Assembly (NCBI GenBank): GCA_030141605.1
Contig: JAQGDQ010000594.1
Coordinates: 31,001 to 95,000, forward strand
Direction of reading: 5' to 3'
DNA length: 64,000 nt
From: Tubiluchus corallicola
Lineage: Eukaryota; Priapulida; Priapulimorpha; Priapulimorphida; Tubiluchidae
In this document: piece after piece, positions 19,202 to 29,600 of the stretch
How positions within the stretch are numbered: the stretch's first letter is position 1
Layout of the letters: the number at the start of each line of letters is the position of its first letter
The notes under the pieces: generated by a model
What the model saw: only the letters and a program-made list of their open reading frames with translations
Databases searched by the model: none
Told to the model about the DNA's origin: nothing
Position numbers and translations under genes: made by a program

Positions 19202-20839
19202 ATGATTGCTGCTGGTGACGTATCCATTAACGAAGAATTTCTTAGCTTGGAGCTTGATCTTTGTGAACAGTTGGCTCCTCTCTCATTTTCGGCACCCGTC
19301 ACACACGTCTACAATCCGTTACTTTATGCAAGAAACACTCACAGAGACTATGTGGCGAAGTATCTGCGTGGACGGAAGCCGGTGATTTTTCTGGGGATGA
19401 ATCCGGGACCTTACGGAATGGCACAAAACGGGGTAGGTATTTTAAGTTGTGTATGCTGTTCATAACAATGTTTAAAATTGGAACGATGCCAAGTAAGGAT
19501 GAACCTTCTGGACTTTGCAATTGCTGTAGAGAATAAGAAATTATTTATTTTCTTCATTTGTTATGTTTATTTTCTTTCTTTAGAAAATCATGTATTTATT
19601 TGTGGGGCTAAAAAACACATTCAAGGGTAAGAAAGGGTAATTTTAAATTACGTTCCTTAAAACTTTCCACGTAAAGTTATATTACTTGGCATTACGATTA
19701 CTTGCTTGAAAGCTTTATATAACTTAATAAGAAAATTCTTATTTGCACCAGCTGGTAAAACGTCATTGTTTCATCTTCCCAGTGTGCACCATTGATTCAC
19801 CAAAAATTGTTATCGATCATGTTGACATTGTAAAGTATTTTAAACTTTTACTTAATTAGTGAACAGTGTGCTATGAATGTTCTGATTATTTTTTCAAACT
19901 TTGTGCAATGTTATCCAAACTTGTTTCAAAAGACCTACCATTAAAGTGGTTGCACCTAGTGGAGTTTAAATTTACAATTTTTGTACAGTGTTACTGCTAA
20001 CACAAGCTCTGTGCGCAATAAGGCAGCATGTAAGTGACATTTAATTTCAAGACAATTTTTTAGCCTTGTACAATTAAATGGTTTTTTTGTGCTTTAAATT
20101 TGTCTGATGTACTAAATTTTAGTTTTGCTAATTTATATAAATATAGTATAAGGTAGGTACTGTATTTGTTATAGGTACCATTTGGCGAGAACAATCATGT
20201 TGTGAATTGGTTGGGTGTTACGGGAGAGGTGTACAAGCCGAACAATGAAAATCCAAAAAGGCAAATTCATGGTCTGTCCTGCTCAAGAAGTGAGGTAAGA
20301 ATTCATGCTACCGTAGCTGGTTGTTTCTTTAGCAAAACCCAATTTTCATTATCTATTAGTTTTTTTGTTTAGGATTTTATCAAGTTTTTGTGTAAATTTT
20401 TGCATGTTTGTTGTTTGTTTAAAATTACAATTACAAATTACAACATTAAAATTACACACATTTGTTTTGTTTTACACAGTATTAAAACAATGGTTAAACA
20501 TTTTCTGAAACAGCACCCCCATTAACTTTAACTACGGGCTGCCACTCGTTCTGGCATTGTTTGTATATTTAATAAAAAATGATCAATTATCAGTTATTAG
20601 TTTGCAAGTAGTAAGTTTCTATATTTCTACAACAAAAGTGCTCATAGTTTATAAATGTAGGACCGACACCTCGCTATCCGTTGACAAATGTCAAATGTTA
20701 AAATAAACCTTGTTACGCCTTTTACTTCCTCTAAATGATCAAGTTTGGTCATCTTCCCAGCGACACCAGCGCGAAGGTTGCCCCTCTCGTCGGGACCGGT
20801 CCGAAGACCTCACTAAATCATTCAACCGGTAGTAGCGAT

Positions 20840-20874
<35 letters not shown>

Positions 20875-21611
20875 ACGAGCTTATGACTCGCGCTTACTGG
20901 GAATTCCTCGTTCAAGGGAAATAATTGCAATTCCCTATCCCTAGCACGAAGGAGGTTTATCGGGTTACCCAGTCCTTCCAGAAAAGGTTCAAATGCATGC
21001 TGATTCCTTCAGTGTAGCGCTTGTACAGCCCCGGACATCTAAGGGCATCACAGACCTGTTATTGTTCAATCTCGTGCAGCTAAGCGCCGCTTGTCCCTGC
21101 CAATGCACTTTCATTGTTTGTTTAGAACACTCGATCAAGAGTGAATAAAAAATCAGCAATCAATGAAAACAAATTTAATTGATTAGTGATTAGAAATCGA
21201 ATTTTGTCAACGGTCTTTTAGTATCTGCATCTATAAATTGGCTTCGATTCCACGTTGTTATTCTGTCTCATTTTACTTTGCATGATGGTCTTCATAATGG
21301 TGGAACAAAGCCATAATGAAATATTGATACCATACTTGAACGACAGAAAATCTAAAAAAGTTGGAATATAGCTTATTGGATTTGAACCGCATGCCTTCTG
21401 CTTGCAATTCAGATGCTTTAGACCACTCGGCCACTGTATCCACTAGTGACCAGAGCAATCCAGAGTAATGTGTTACTCCTACTTGCCAGGTTATCGATAT
21501 ATGATTTTGTTTGTGTAGAAAGCTCATAATCCCGTGGTATTTGAACAGCATTTGGAATACATTTTTAGGCATCTCATCACATAGACACTAACCTGCCAGC
21601 TTACTATTGTA

Positions 21612-21679
<68 letters not shown>

Positions 21680-22487
21680 TTCGTTTAGGACATAGTCCAT
21701 GGATAACACCTTAAGTAACTCAGTACTTATTTCTAAGGTGGTTCCAATTATTATTACCCACTCATTACCCGTGATTAACCTGCATGCTTGGTTGAACAAT
21801 CAGCGGTACCGTTTTTTAACTCTTTGGTATGACATGGTCGGGAATTGAACTCGCGACCTCCCATGTGTATGCTTACATTGCGGAGCTATACCTCAAGTGT
21901 GTTGCTAACTTCTTGCCTTACATTGATGAGCTTTGCTGATGAAACAAATTGTGGCTGCACCAGTCAAATTTTCACTACTGTCAATTATTAATTCTGTATT
22001 TAATTACGACAAAAGTCAAGCTAGTATTATTGTGCAAACAATGCTCTGATCTTCAACTTTTCTTTTCCAGGTAAGCGGTGCCAGATTTTGGGGTTACTTC
22101 AAAGATGTCTGCAAAGTGCCAGAGGTGTTCTTTCGCTATTGCTTCGTGCACAACTACTGCCCTCTCATGTTCATGACGGAAAACGGAAAGAACGTCACTC
22201 CGGCAGACATGAACGCGCAGGAAAGAAAGCAGATGGAACGCGTTTGTGACAAGTCCCTGTGCGGAGTGATTTCGTTGCTTTGCACGGACACGGTCGTGTG
22301 TATAGGAAAGTACGTAGAAACCAGGACTAGAGCCGCCTTGAAGGATGCGGGAATGAGCGATGTTAGAGTGCTCAGCATCATGCATCCCAGTCCGAGGAAT
22401 CCAAAGGCTAATCAGGGATGGGGTGCCTTTGTCAGCAAGCAATTGGAAGAATTCGGACTGTTACATTATATTCAGCCACCTGTGTAG
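19202..22487 (+). CDS. SMUG1: Single-strand-selective monofunctional uracil-DNA glycosylase (SMUG1)
   Basis: SMUG1 cuts uracil and oxidised pyrimidines such as 5-hydroxymethyluracil from nuclear DNA in base-excision repair. Exons 19202-19432, 20175-20294 and 22071-22487; all GT/AG, all phase 0, giving 255 aa (human 270). Motif 1 GMNPGPYGMAQNG (65-77) carries the catalytic Asn67; its final Gly and VPFGE are split across intron 1. VSGARFWG (118-125) and the uracil-binding CFVHNYCPL (141-149, Asn144) follow. The second catalytic loop is MHPSPRNPKAN (221-231) with His222. The start is the first ATG after an in-frame stop at 19178. All key residues are present, so the gene looks functional. Intron 2 (20295-22070) contains an antisense 18S rRNA fragment and tRNA-derived elements. 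It lies head-to-head with the Rab gene and upstream of the convertase on the same strand. Confidence 0.97.
19745..20060. mobile_element. Interspersed repeat family C, reverse copy
   Basis: 'cttgtttcaaaagac', 'gctaacacaagctctgtg' and 'gcaataaggcagcatg' match, in reverse complement, copies at 27600-27900, 27960-28250 and 29290-29590. Non-coding, about 300 bp, in SMUG1 intron 1. Probably a MITE. Confidence 0.6.
20705..21098 (-). pseudogene. Antisense 3' fragment of 18S rRNA
   Basis: Read on the minus strand this is the 3' quarter of nuclear 18S rRNA. It carries 'gatgcccttagatgtccggg', 'gaacgaggaattcccagtaa', 'ccctttgtacacaccgccc' and 'tcatttagaggaagtaaaag', ending at 'gtaacaaggttt'. Otherwise near-universal sites are changed ('cgcccatcgc' for cgcccgtcgc, 'aaaaggcgtaac' for aaaagtcgtaac), and the last bases of mature 18S are missing. 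It is therefore a dead insertion in SMUG1 intron 2, opposite to the gene. Most of helix 44 and the V9 loop are still readable. Confidence 0.93.
21366..21441 (-). mobile_element. tRNA-derived element (SINE head)
   Basis: On the minus strand, 'agtggccgagtggtctaaag' gives an A-box like that of tRNA-Ser/Leu, and 'ggttcaaatcc' is a perfect B-box about 50 bp later. The acceptor stem does not pair well and there is no terminator, so this is a SINE or pseudo-tRNA, not a working tRNA gene. Confidence 0.6.
21616..21900 (-). mobile_element. tRNA-derived SINE with (AAT)n tail
   Basis: Left to right: (AAT)n at 21616-21679, a body with 'attattaccca' and 'agcggtaccgtttttta', then an inverted tRNA-like head with 'gggaattgaactcgcgacct'. 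The same order (triplet tail, body, tRNA head) is seen at 58210-58479 and 61893-62730. It lies in SMUG1 intron 2, antisense to the gene. Confidence 0.65.
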
Positions 22488-22683
22488 AAGTAATTTCTCT
22501 TAAAATTGAAACTTAGAGTATCATGAAGTCAGACATACTCCCAAGCATTTTGCTGATGTTTGTTAATTTAAACAACATTTTTTATTTGAGAGAAAGCATG
22601 AAGTGACTCATTAAACACATGTTCACTTGTAGTAAGTACAAAGGAATTAATTAAACGCTGATTGGCTAACAGGAAAAACCTAT

Positions 22684-22689
22684 AATAAA
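22684..22689 (+). terminator. Candidate SMUG1 polyadenylation signal
   Basis: A canonical AATAAA lies 197 bases after the SMUG1 stop codon, before the MITE that starts at 22713. It is the first such hexamer downstream on the plus strand that I noticed. Confidence 0.5.
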
Positions 22690-22712
22690 GCCTTTGAGAT
22701 TGTAGATACATC

Positions 22713-23329
22713 GCATGTGTGCTTGCATGGCAAAATCGTCCACAAGTCGGCAATTAAGCCTTTATAGTTATTCACATATCCCGAATCTCCATTTCACGAG
22801 GATCATTTTGATGCTAAGCTCATCGCTTTGTGTTATTTCTAAGCTGAGATAATCCACGTTGAAGTTGAGGTGCTGGCTAAACACTGAAAAATATAACCTT
22901 GAGAAAATCGCTGTTAGAGTTAGCCGTTGTTTTTTGTTGCACTAATGTTGGTTGCTAGGAACGTTGCAAGAACCCACTGAAGTTATCTGTAAATCCAGTA
23001 GATGGCTCTTCCTGACGAAGATCAGGGGTGGCAGCAGAAAAAAACCGAAGCAAAATTACAGCTTCCACGTACTGCTATAAGAGTTTGAAATTATGAGTTT
23101 TTTTACAATTGCACTACTAGTTTTTAGCCAGAAAAGTGGGTAGGGGTTCTAAAATTAGATTTTTAGTATTTTTTGAGCTTTTTCTTGATTATTTGATGAT
23201 AGAATATAAAAGACCAATATATTTAGCATTTGTTTTGACAAAAAACAAAAAAATTGACATGGTGCATTCCAGTTTGGTGCACCATAACTACGCCGACTTA
23301 TGGACAGTTTTAGTTTGCAAGCACACATA
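22713..23329. mobile_element. MITE family B, copy 2
   Basis: The ends are 'gcatgtgtgcttgca' and 'tttgcaagcacacataa' (inverted). Internal landmarks such as 'atggctcttcctgacgaag' and 'agccagaaaagtgggta' occur in reverse order and orientation relative to 3391-4039. It starts about 225 bp after the SMUG1 stop codon. Confidence 0.7.
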
Positions 23330-23869
23330 AGTTGTATAGGCAGATGTATTACAAAAATTGCAACATCTGTAAGTAAGAACGAAACTGAAATAGCTATGCA
23401 ACTGGTTGTTCAGTAAGTTAGGTGAGCGAAAGGGTGAGACAAATTGGTTATGATTTGGTCATTGTTAATGCAAATCTGTAAGAATAGAACAAACAATTAA
23501 GACAAGGTGTTGGTATCACAGGAACACAATAATATAAAGAATTTTCTCTGTTAGGTCGAATTGAGAGAATATATTAGAACACAGTAGATTTAATTTTATT
23601 ATCTACATTTTATTACAAAGGTGCCAACTTTGTATAATAAATATAATGTCAGCAAATACTATAACATATGCTAGAATCAGGTGAAAGAAACTTTAATGTT
23701 GAATATTATGTCTGTTTTTTTATACAACCACCCCAAACACAGCCAGTGGGCCTCCAGCGAAGTGGTTACCATAGAAAAGTTAAAATGTGCATACAGCTTA
23801 GAAAAATAGAATTATTGTAACTAATTGTGTATAGATTGTAGGACTCGTAGGAGCGACTCCGTGAAGTTA

Positions 23870-24000
23870 GTTAAGTTGTAGTTATCAGGAGGCCATTTTC
23901 TGGTAACAAGTTCCACAGATAAGAGGCCAGGGAGAAAAATGGTTTTCAAGTTAACCATTCTGTTTCTTAACCAACCTTCAACCAGAACGAGAGGCTGCAA
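23870..24000 (-). mobile_element. Weak non-LTR RT tail remnant
   Basis: The minus strand reads GWLRNRMVNLKTIFLPGLLS and on to NYNLTNF. This resembles the tails at 42541-42774 ([13 protein letters not shown]). Heavily decayed. Confidence 0.4.
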
Positions 24001-24769
24001 CTAACAAACTGTCTGACCAATTATTATAGGCTGTGACCACATCTTGTAAACATTTGTTAATGTAGTTAGCCGACCTACATTAGAGTGTAGGTAGAAAGTG
24101 CCTGTTGCTGGTGCCACGTTAAAGGCTCAACAGACAGCAAATCTTCAAACAATGACTCATCAATTGTATTATAGTACTACTGCGTATTGACACGGCAGTG
24201 GCAACGAGACTTGTGTAAATATTTTTCCGGCCGTTACAGTTGCCGCGCAGTGACATCGCGTAGCTGCATGTGTCCAACTCTTCGAGCTTGTGTTAATATT
24301 GTGAATCGTGCGCGGGTGTGTTCTTTACTTCAACCAGGTCGAGCGACAATGTTTGCTAACAGCGTTTATTCATGCGGATATGTAAACGTTTATATGATGA
24401 ATAATGATCCTACAGTTTGGACAGAAATGGCTCATTGCTCTTTTCTGAGTACGAGATACTCGACTGTTATAGTTGTACCGTAAACGATCATTGTATCATA
24501 AACATGTGGTTTCTTTGCATTGTTCTACACAGTTCTTTATGTCTAGCATATGCAGTTTTTTCTCTTGTATTCTGTTCTACGGTTCAATAAGCAATATTGA
24601 ATGCATGATAGATTTGCAATTGTTTGCATTATGGTTGTGCAATAAACTCGTATGTACTTGTTTGTGTTTCTTTTTTTAATTCACATGCAGCTTTTGTAAA
24701 CTTTAAAGGAAAACCCTACTCCATCTTAAACAACAGATCAAAACAACTTACCTAATCGGACTGGAACAT
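24001..24769. other. Gene-free stretch; possible LTR-like leader
   Basis: No exon is recognised. 'ggcagtggcaacgagac' (about 24193) resembles the sequence just downstream of some LTR-element primer sites, but I found no paired LTR or gag/pol frame. The 5' UTR of the convertase could also lie here. Confidence 0.25.
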
Positions 24770-25210
24770 ATTGTTTTCTTTAAGAATGACTCAGTGCACA
24801 GACCACTTTTATGTGCAGTTAGTTTTGTACAGTTATATCATTTTGCCATTCGCTTGTTAAATGGGCTCTAACGTCTACAGCTCAAAAAACATTGCACAAA
24901 AACACGTTCTGTACCCTTGAGTTCAGAAGTGTTCAGTTGTGATGTGGTGCAGATGTTTGAGAGTCCATGTGGTGAACTTAAAATTCAAATTTTTAAACTC
25001 AAAATTTGCCACTCAAAGTTTTTGTGTGGCACACAAAATATTGTATAGTATCACTGTACTTCAAATTTTCTTTTTACAAACACGTGTAACGCTCATGTAA
25101 TGCTTTTCCGGCTGAAAATTACGTTAGTTTGTGATGTCATCACCACTTGGGCTCCCCGGCCATTAATTAAGCTTTTAACTTTTTATTTAATTATCAGAAA
25201 ACTTTCGCAT
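24770..25210. mobile_element. Divergent copy of repeat family D
   Basis: Shares 'gtttgtgatgtcatca', 'tgggctc' and 'taattatcagaaa' spacing with 29930-30430 and 62880-63400, but is more diverged. Confidence 0.4.
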
Positions 25211-25485
25211 TATTATAACTTGTGTTAAAATGTATACTTTTGACAGTACTTCAAAATGCTGTAGGATATGAAAGAAATCATCGTGTTTTCTTTTAAGAAC
25301 GCGAATGTTTATCCTCGTCCGTTTTTCATATATAATGTGTTTTTCGTGGTCGAAATATGTAATTATTTATTTCTAGTAATCATTGTAATGGTAATATTAG
25401 CAACAATGATTGTAAATATAATTGTGATGTATTTAGTATAGGTGTTATTTATAATTGGTTTCTCTTAATAATGGCATTGATGATG

Positions 25486-26146
25486 TTAGCTCCTTATATG
25501 ACCTTTGATTTTGATGAGCATAGACATAACTAAATGATTACAAATTAGGTACTGTTCTATTCAGGAGAATATCAGCTATCCAATTGTGCTATTTTTAAAC
25601 ATTTAAAAGTTATTTAATTTAGATAAAATTAAGAAAAACACACACTTTCAGGTACTCCAACTTTGCCCATTGTGTAGCTTAGTCTGGTGTACACCTGCTT
25701 GGTACAGCTCAAGCTGTGCAGTGTTCTGCTGCTATTCGATGAAAAACCAACTGATCATTCAAGCGCAAATATAAGCTGTTTCATCTTTTAACAGGAATTT
25801 CTTCTTAAAAATGCAGTATACTTGAGGCCAAAATGTATCAGACTGTTGTGTCTGGATAGGTGAAATTTTCTGCATTAACCGATTTCACACAAGTCATACT
25901 GTACTTTGTTACAGTGCACACACTGCAGTTACTGAAAGTTTTTTCAATTTATTCGACTAAAATTGATATTTAATTCGTCTAAGGTAAACAAATGGATTGC
26001 ATACATAATTGTGCACGAAAATCCATTGTGTGAGGAGTAGAAACCCACAAAGATTATCAAATATAATGTAATCACTGCTTAGCGAGAGCAGTTTTTCATG
26101 AACCCCTGCAAAATGCAGCAAACACTTACGGTCCTGAAGGAGTTAA
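25486..26146. mobile_element. piggyBac-like MITE, copy 1
   Basis: The right end reads 'ggtcctgaaggagttaa' (TTAA at 26143-26146); the left end near 25486 is a drifted 'ttagctccttatatgacc'. The interior matches 39266-39979 in reverse orientation, including 'acccacaaagattatcaaat' and 'gcagtttttcatgaaccc'. No transposase. Confidence 0.65.
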
Positions 26147-26575
26147 TGGTGTCTATGTAACTACTGTCTTAAAGATCAGGTCTGTAGCTAACAGAAGCTG
26201 TGGTGTAGCAATGGTTTTTGTTTCCTGGACTTCTGTTTCTCTTATGGATGTTAGTAAATTTTCTGTTAGTAGATTTTTTCGATTACTAGTATTTCAATAA
26301 GATTTTTGAAAATCGGTAATCAGTCATGTTGAGTTCATTATTCTGTATTGGATGAATTGTAATAGTTTTCTGGCATTGTGAGCTGTAAATTCATGTACAG
26401 TAGTTAGTAATTGTGAAATAGAAAATAAAGGATTTTTATACTCATATTCAGTAATTGCAGTTACTTATTTTTTACGCTTTAGCGTTTGGTTTTTCGATGC
26501 TTGTCAGTCTACTAGTGACATCTGTTGACAATGCAGTTTATTAACATTTTCAAAGTTTTAATCTCTAATGTTTCA

Positions 26576-26652
26576 GCAATATGCAACAATTGCACATCTC
26601 ACAATGACTTGAAACGCACGTTGGAAAATCGGCTTTGCCCGGCCTGAAGAGA
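26576..26652 (+). other. Probable 5' UTR part of convertase exon with two tiny upstream ORFs
   Basis: 'ctaatgtttcag' just before 26578 looks like a splice acceptor, suggesting an upstream untranslated exon. Between it and the start codon, two short ATG frames occur: one from 26581 ending at a TGA after eight codons, the other of two codons. Whether they affect translation is unknown. Confidence 0.4.
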
Positions 26653-29600
26653 ATGAGAAAACGCAAAGTTGGGTTCCTGCTGCTGTGTGCGCTGGCAATA
26701 TCGTCGACCTGGGGCGAATTTTTAGCAGATGAAGGGGGTGACGTTTTCACGAACAAGTTTGTAGTCGAGTTTCGGAATGAGGCCGACGAGACTGTGGTGC
26801 AGTTAATTGCTGAAGCTCTAGGAATAAACAATTTGCAAAAGGTACAGTACACTTTTATTGTCTGTTATTATTATTGCACAAAATTATTACATGCTGCACC
26901 ATTATTTACAATTAGTATTCTATGGTGTCTTATGACAATTAAACAGGAGCATCAGTGTTATAAAACCAAAATTTAAACAAATCACAATAAAACCCAGCGA
27001 ATTTAAACCAGGCAATGTACAACATAGACACAACTGGTATAATGATAAATATTTGAAGTAGCAATGAAATAAAATCAGTTTTTTATAATAATCCTGCTGG
27101 AAGTGGATAATTAAATGTTACGTTGTTAATAACGTTATGGTCATGGCAAAGTGGTCTGATGTGCATATATCTAAGATGCCTCTGCCAGTTCACTGGTTTA
27201 TCTTTAATAATGAGCCACCTTCTCAAACATCTCATTGAGTCGTCATTATCACCATATGCCCATTACTACGTCTATTACAGATATTGGGCAGGTAAAATTC
27301 TAAAATATCTGCCCTCAATGCAGGTAAACACAGCAGTAGTCCAACAAAAAACTAGACACTGCTATGCCAGTGACTTGCCAGCACCTCTTCCGAGAAAAGC
27401 ATTGAGTAAGCCTTGCCAAAGGCTTGATTTCCCAACTTGCAATATACAGAAGTGAATAATTATACTAATAATGTAGATTCCCTATGTGGAGTCGCTTCAG
27501 TTTGATGTTATATTGGTTGTATTTATGCTGGCAAATATGAGCGCTGCTCTGTAGTTGAAGCATAAAAAAACTCTTATAATAAAACTGAAATATAAAATCG
27601 TCTTGAAATTTAGTGTCACTTACGTGCAGCCTTATTGTGCAAAGAGCTTGTGTTAGAAGTAACGCTGTATAAAACTTGTAAATTTAATTCCTGTGATGAC
27701 CACTAAGTGTAGCCACTTTAATGGTGTGTCTTTTGAAACAAGTTTAGATAACATTGCATACAGTTTGAAAAAATAATCATTGCATTCGTAACACACACTA
27801 ACTAAGTAAAAGTTTAAAATAGGTTTCCTTGTCAATATGATCAACAACGTTTTTTGGTGAATTAGTAGTGCATATTGATATTGTGATACAGAGGTGTTTT
27901 ACCATGTGTAGAGAACATTTTATATTAATTCTTTTCCAATTACATAAGTCTTTCAAACATGGCAAGCATAATGCTAAGTAATATAACTTCGTCTTGAAGT
28001 TTTGTATCTCTTACATACTGCTTTTTTGCACTATATAAAACTTGAAAATTTAAACTCCTGCGATGACCGTTACAGGCAGTCATTTTAATGATAGGTTGTT
28101 TGAAACAAGTTTAGATAACATAATCATCAGACGATTTGTACCACACTAATCGCTAACTAATCAAAAGTATAAATTACTGTCTTGTCAATTAGATTAAAAA
28201 CATACTTGTTGGTGAGTCAGTGATGCACGCTGGGAAGGTGAATGAGTGACTTCTTCCAGTTGGGACAAATATTTTAAATTTCTACGAATTTTCTTTTCTA
28301 GTTGCATATGTCTTTCAAACATGTAAGCATATTGTTTAGTCATACAACTTTGTATGGAAAGTTTTTTGGGACGTATTTTAAAATTCCCCTGTCTTTGCCT
28401 TCAAAATACCTTGTTTAATTCACATTCATTTGCATACACTCACTGTAACATCGTTTCAGGTACTTGGATTTGAACACGTTTATCTTATTGAGGAGTCTAG
28501 CATAGTGAAACGATCCACCACTGCCGTGCGTCATGACTATATAAGGAGCTTCCAAGACGACCCTCATGTAAGTCCATTGTGTTTTATATTTTATATTCCA
28601 TTGTTTACATTTCTAAAAATCAAATGTCTCAGTTGAATGTTTAACGATGCATGTTATCCAGTATTAGTAACAGCATTTCACCAGGCATTAACCTGACATT
28701 TTCTGCTATTGAAACTACGGATGCACGGCAGATCTATGAAACTTAACTTTCAGAGACTACCCACGGAGCAACCTCTTCCCACTCCCTGATAGAGTGCTTT
28801 CGTTGGTTGCTTGGCACACGCTGTGACTAGTGAGCTATTTCCCTCTCAAATGCATTTAAGCAAATTACAATTTTTTTTTTAATTACTTTGTTCATGTATG
28901 AATATAGGTTGAATGGATTGAGCAGCTTCGATTAGTGGACAGAGTAAAACGGGCACTTCCCGACTCGCTGACCGACCAAAGTGGGACGAGAAAGATTGAA
29001 GAAAGTGATCGGCTGGTGTTCACAGACCCTAATTATCAGGACCAGTGGTATCTTGTGAGTAAATCTGTTGTCTCATTCCAGTTTTTATTGGCTTTTATTG
29101 TCGGAAGTTTTCTTTGAAAATTATAAGGTTCAATAGGCATTTTTCGTTCTTCCTATCTCTTCCTGTTTACTGGTTAGGATTAGAAAATTATCCGGCTTAT
29201 AAATGTGCCCTCACCTTTTTAGACGAGGCAGTAAGTTATTCACAGAAGAACAGATTAAAGCACAAGAAAACACCCTTCATAAATAAAGCTTAAAAATTTT
29301 TTACATCACTTACATGCAAACTTGTCGCACCTAGAGCTTGCATTAGCAGTATAAAAACTTGAAAATTTAAACTCCCGCGATGACCGTTAGACGCAGGTAT
29401 TCTCACGGCAATTCAATTTAAACAAATTTAGTTAACATTGCATAATGTTCGCAAAAATAATCAGAGCATTTGTAGTACCCATCATTGTAGAACTCTCTAA
29501 CTAAGCAACAGTTTAAATTACTTTGTATTGTCACCAACATCAATAATGTGTTATTTGGTGAACAAGTGGTGCACACTGGGATGGCGATGCAGGACTATTT

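Noticed and set aside
20705-21098. Functional ribosomal RNA gene
   Set aside because: Only a 3' fragment of 18S is present, with changes at otherwise near-universal bases, no 5.8S/28S beside it, and location inside an intron.
21366-21441. Working tRNA-Ser or tRNA-Leu gene
   Set aside because: A- and B-boxes are good, but the acceptor stem does not pair and there is no T-run terminator; tRNA-derived repeat is the better reading.
22053-22442. 129-codon frame antisense to SMUG1 exon 3
   Set aside because: It is the shadow of the strongly conserved SMUG1 coding strand.
24187-24679. Two small plus-strand frames (98 and 68 codons) as an upstream gene or convertase 5' exons
   Set aside because: No recognisable domain and no phased splice link to the convertase start; left as unassigned.
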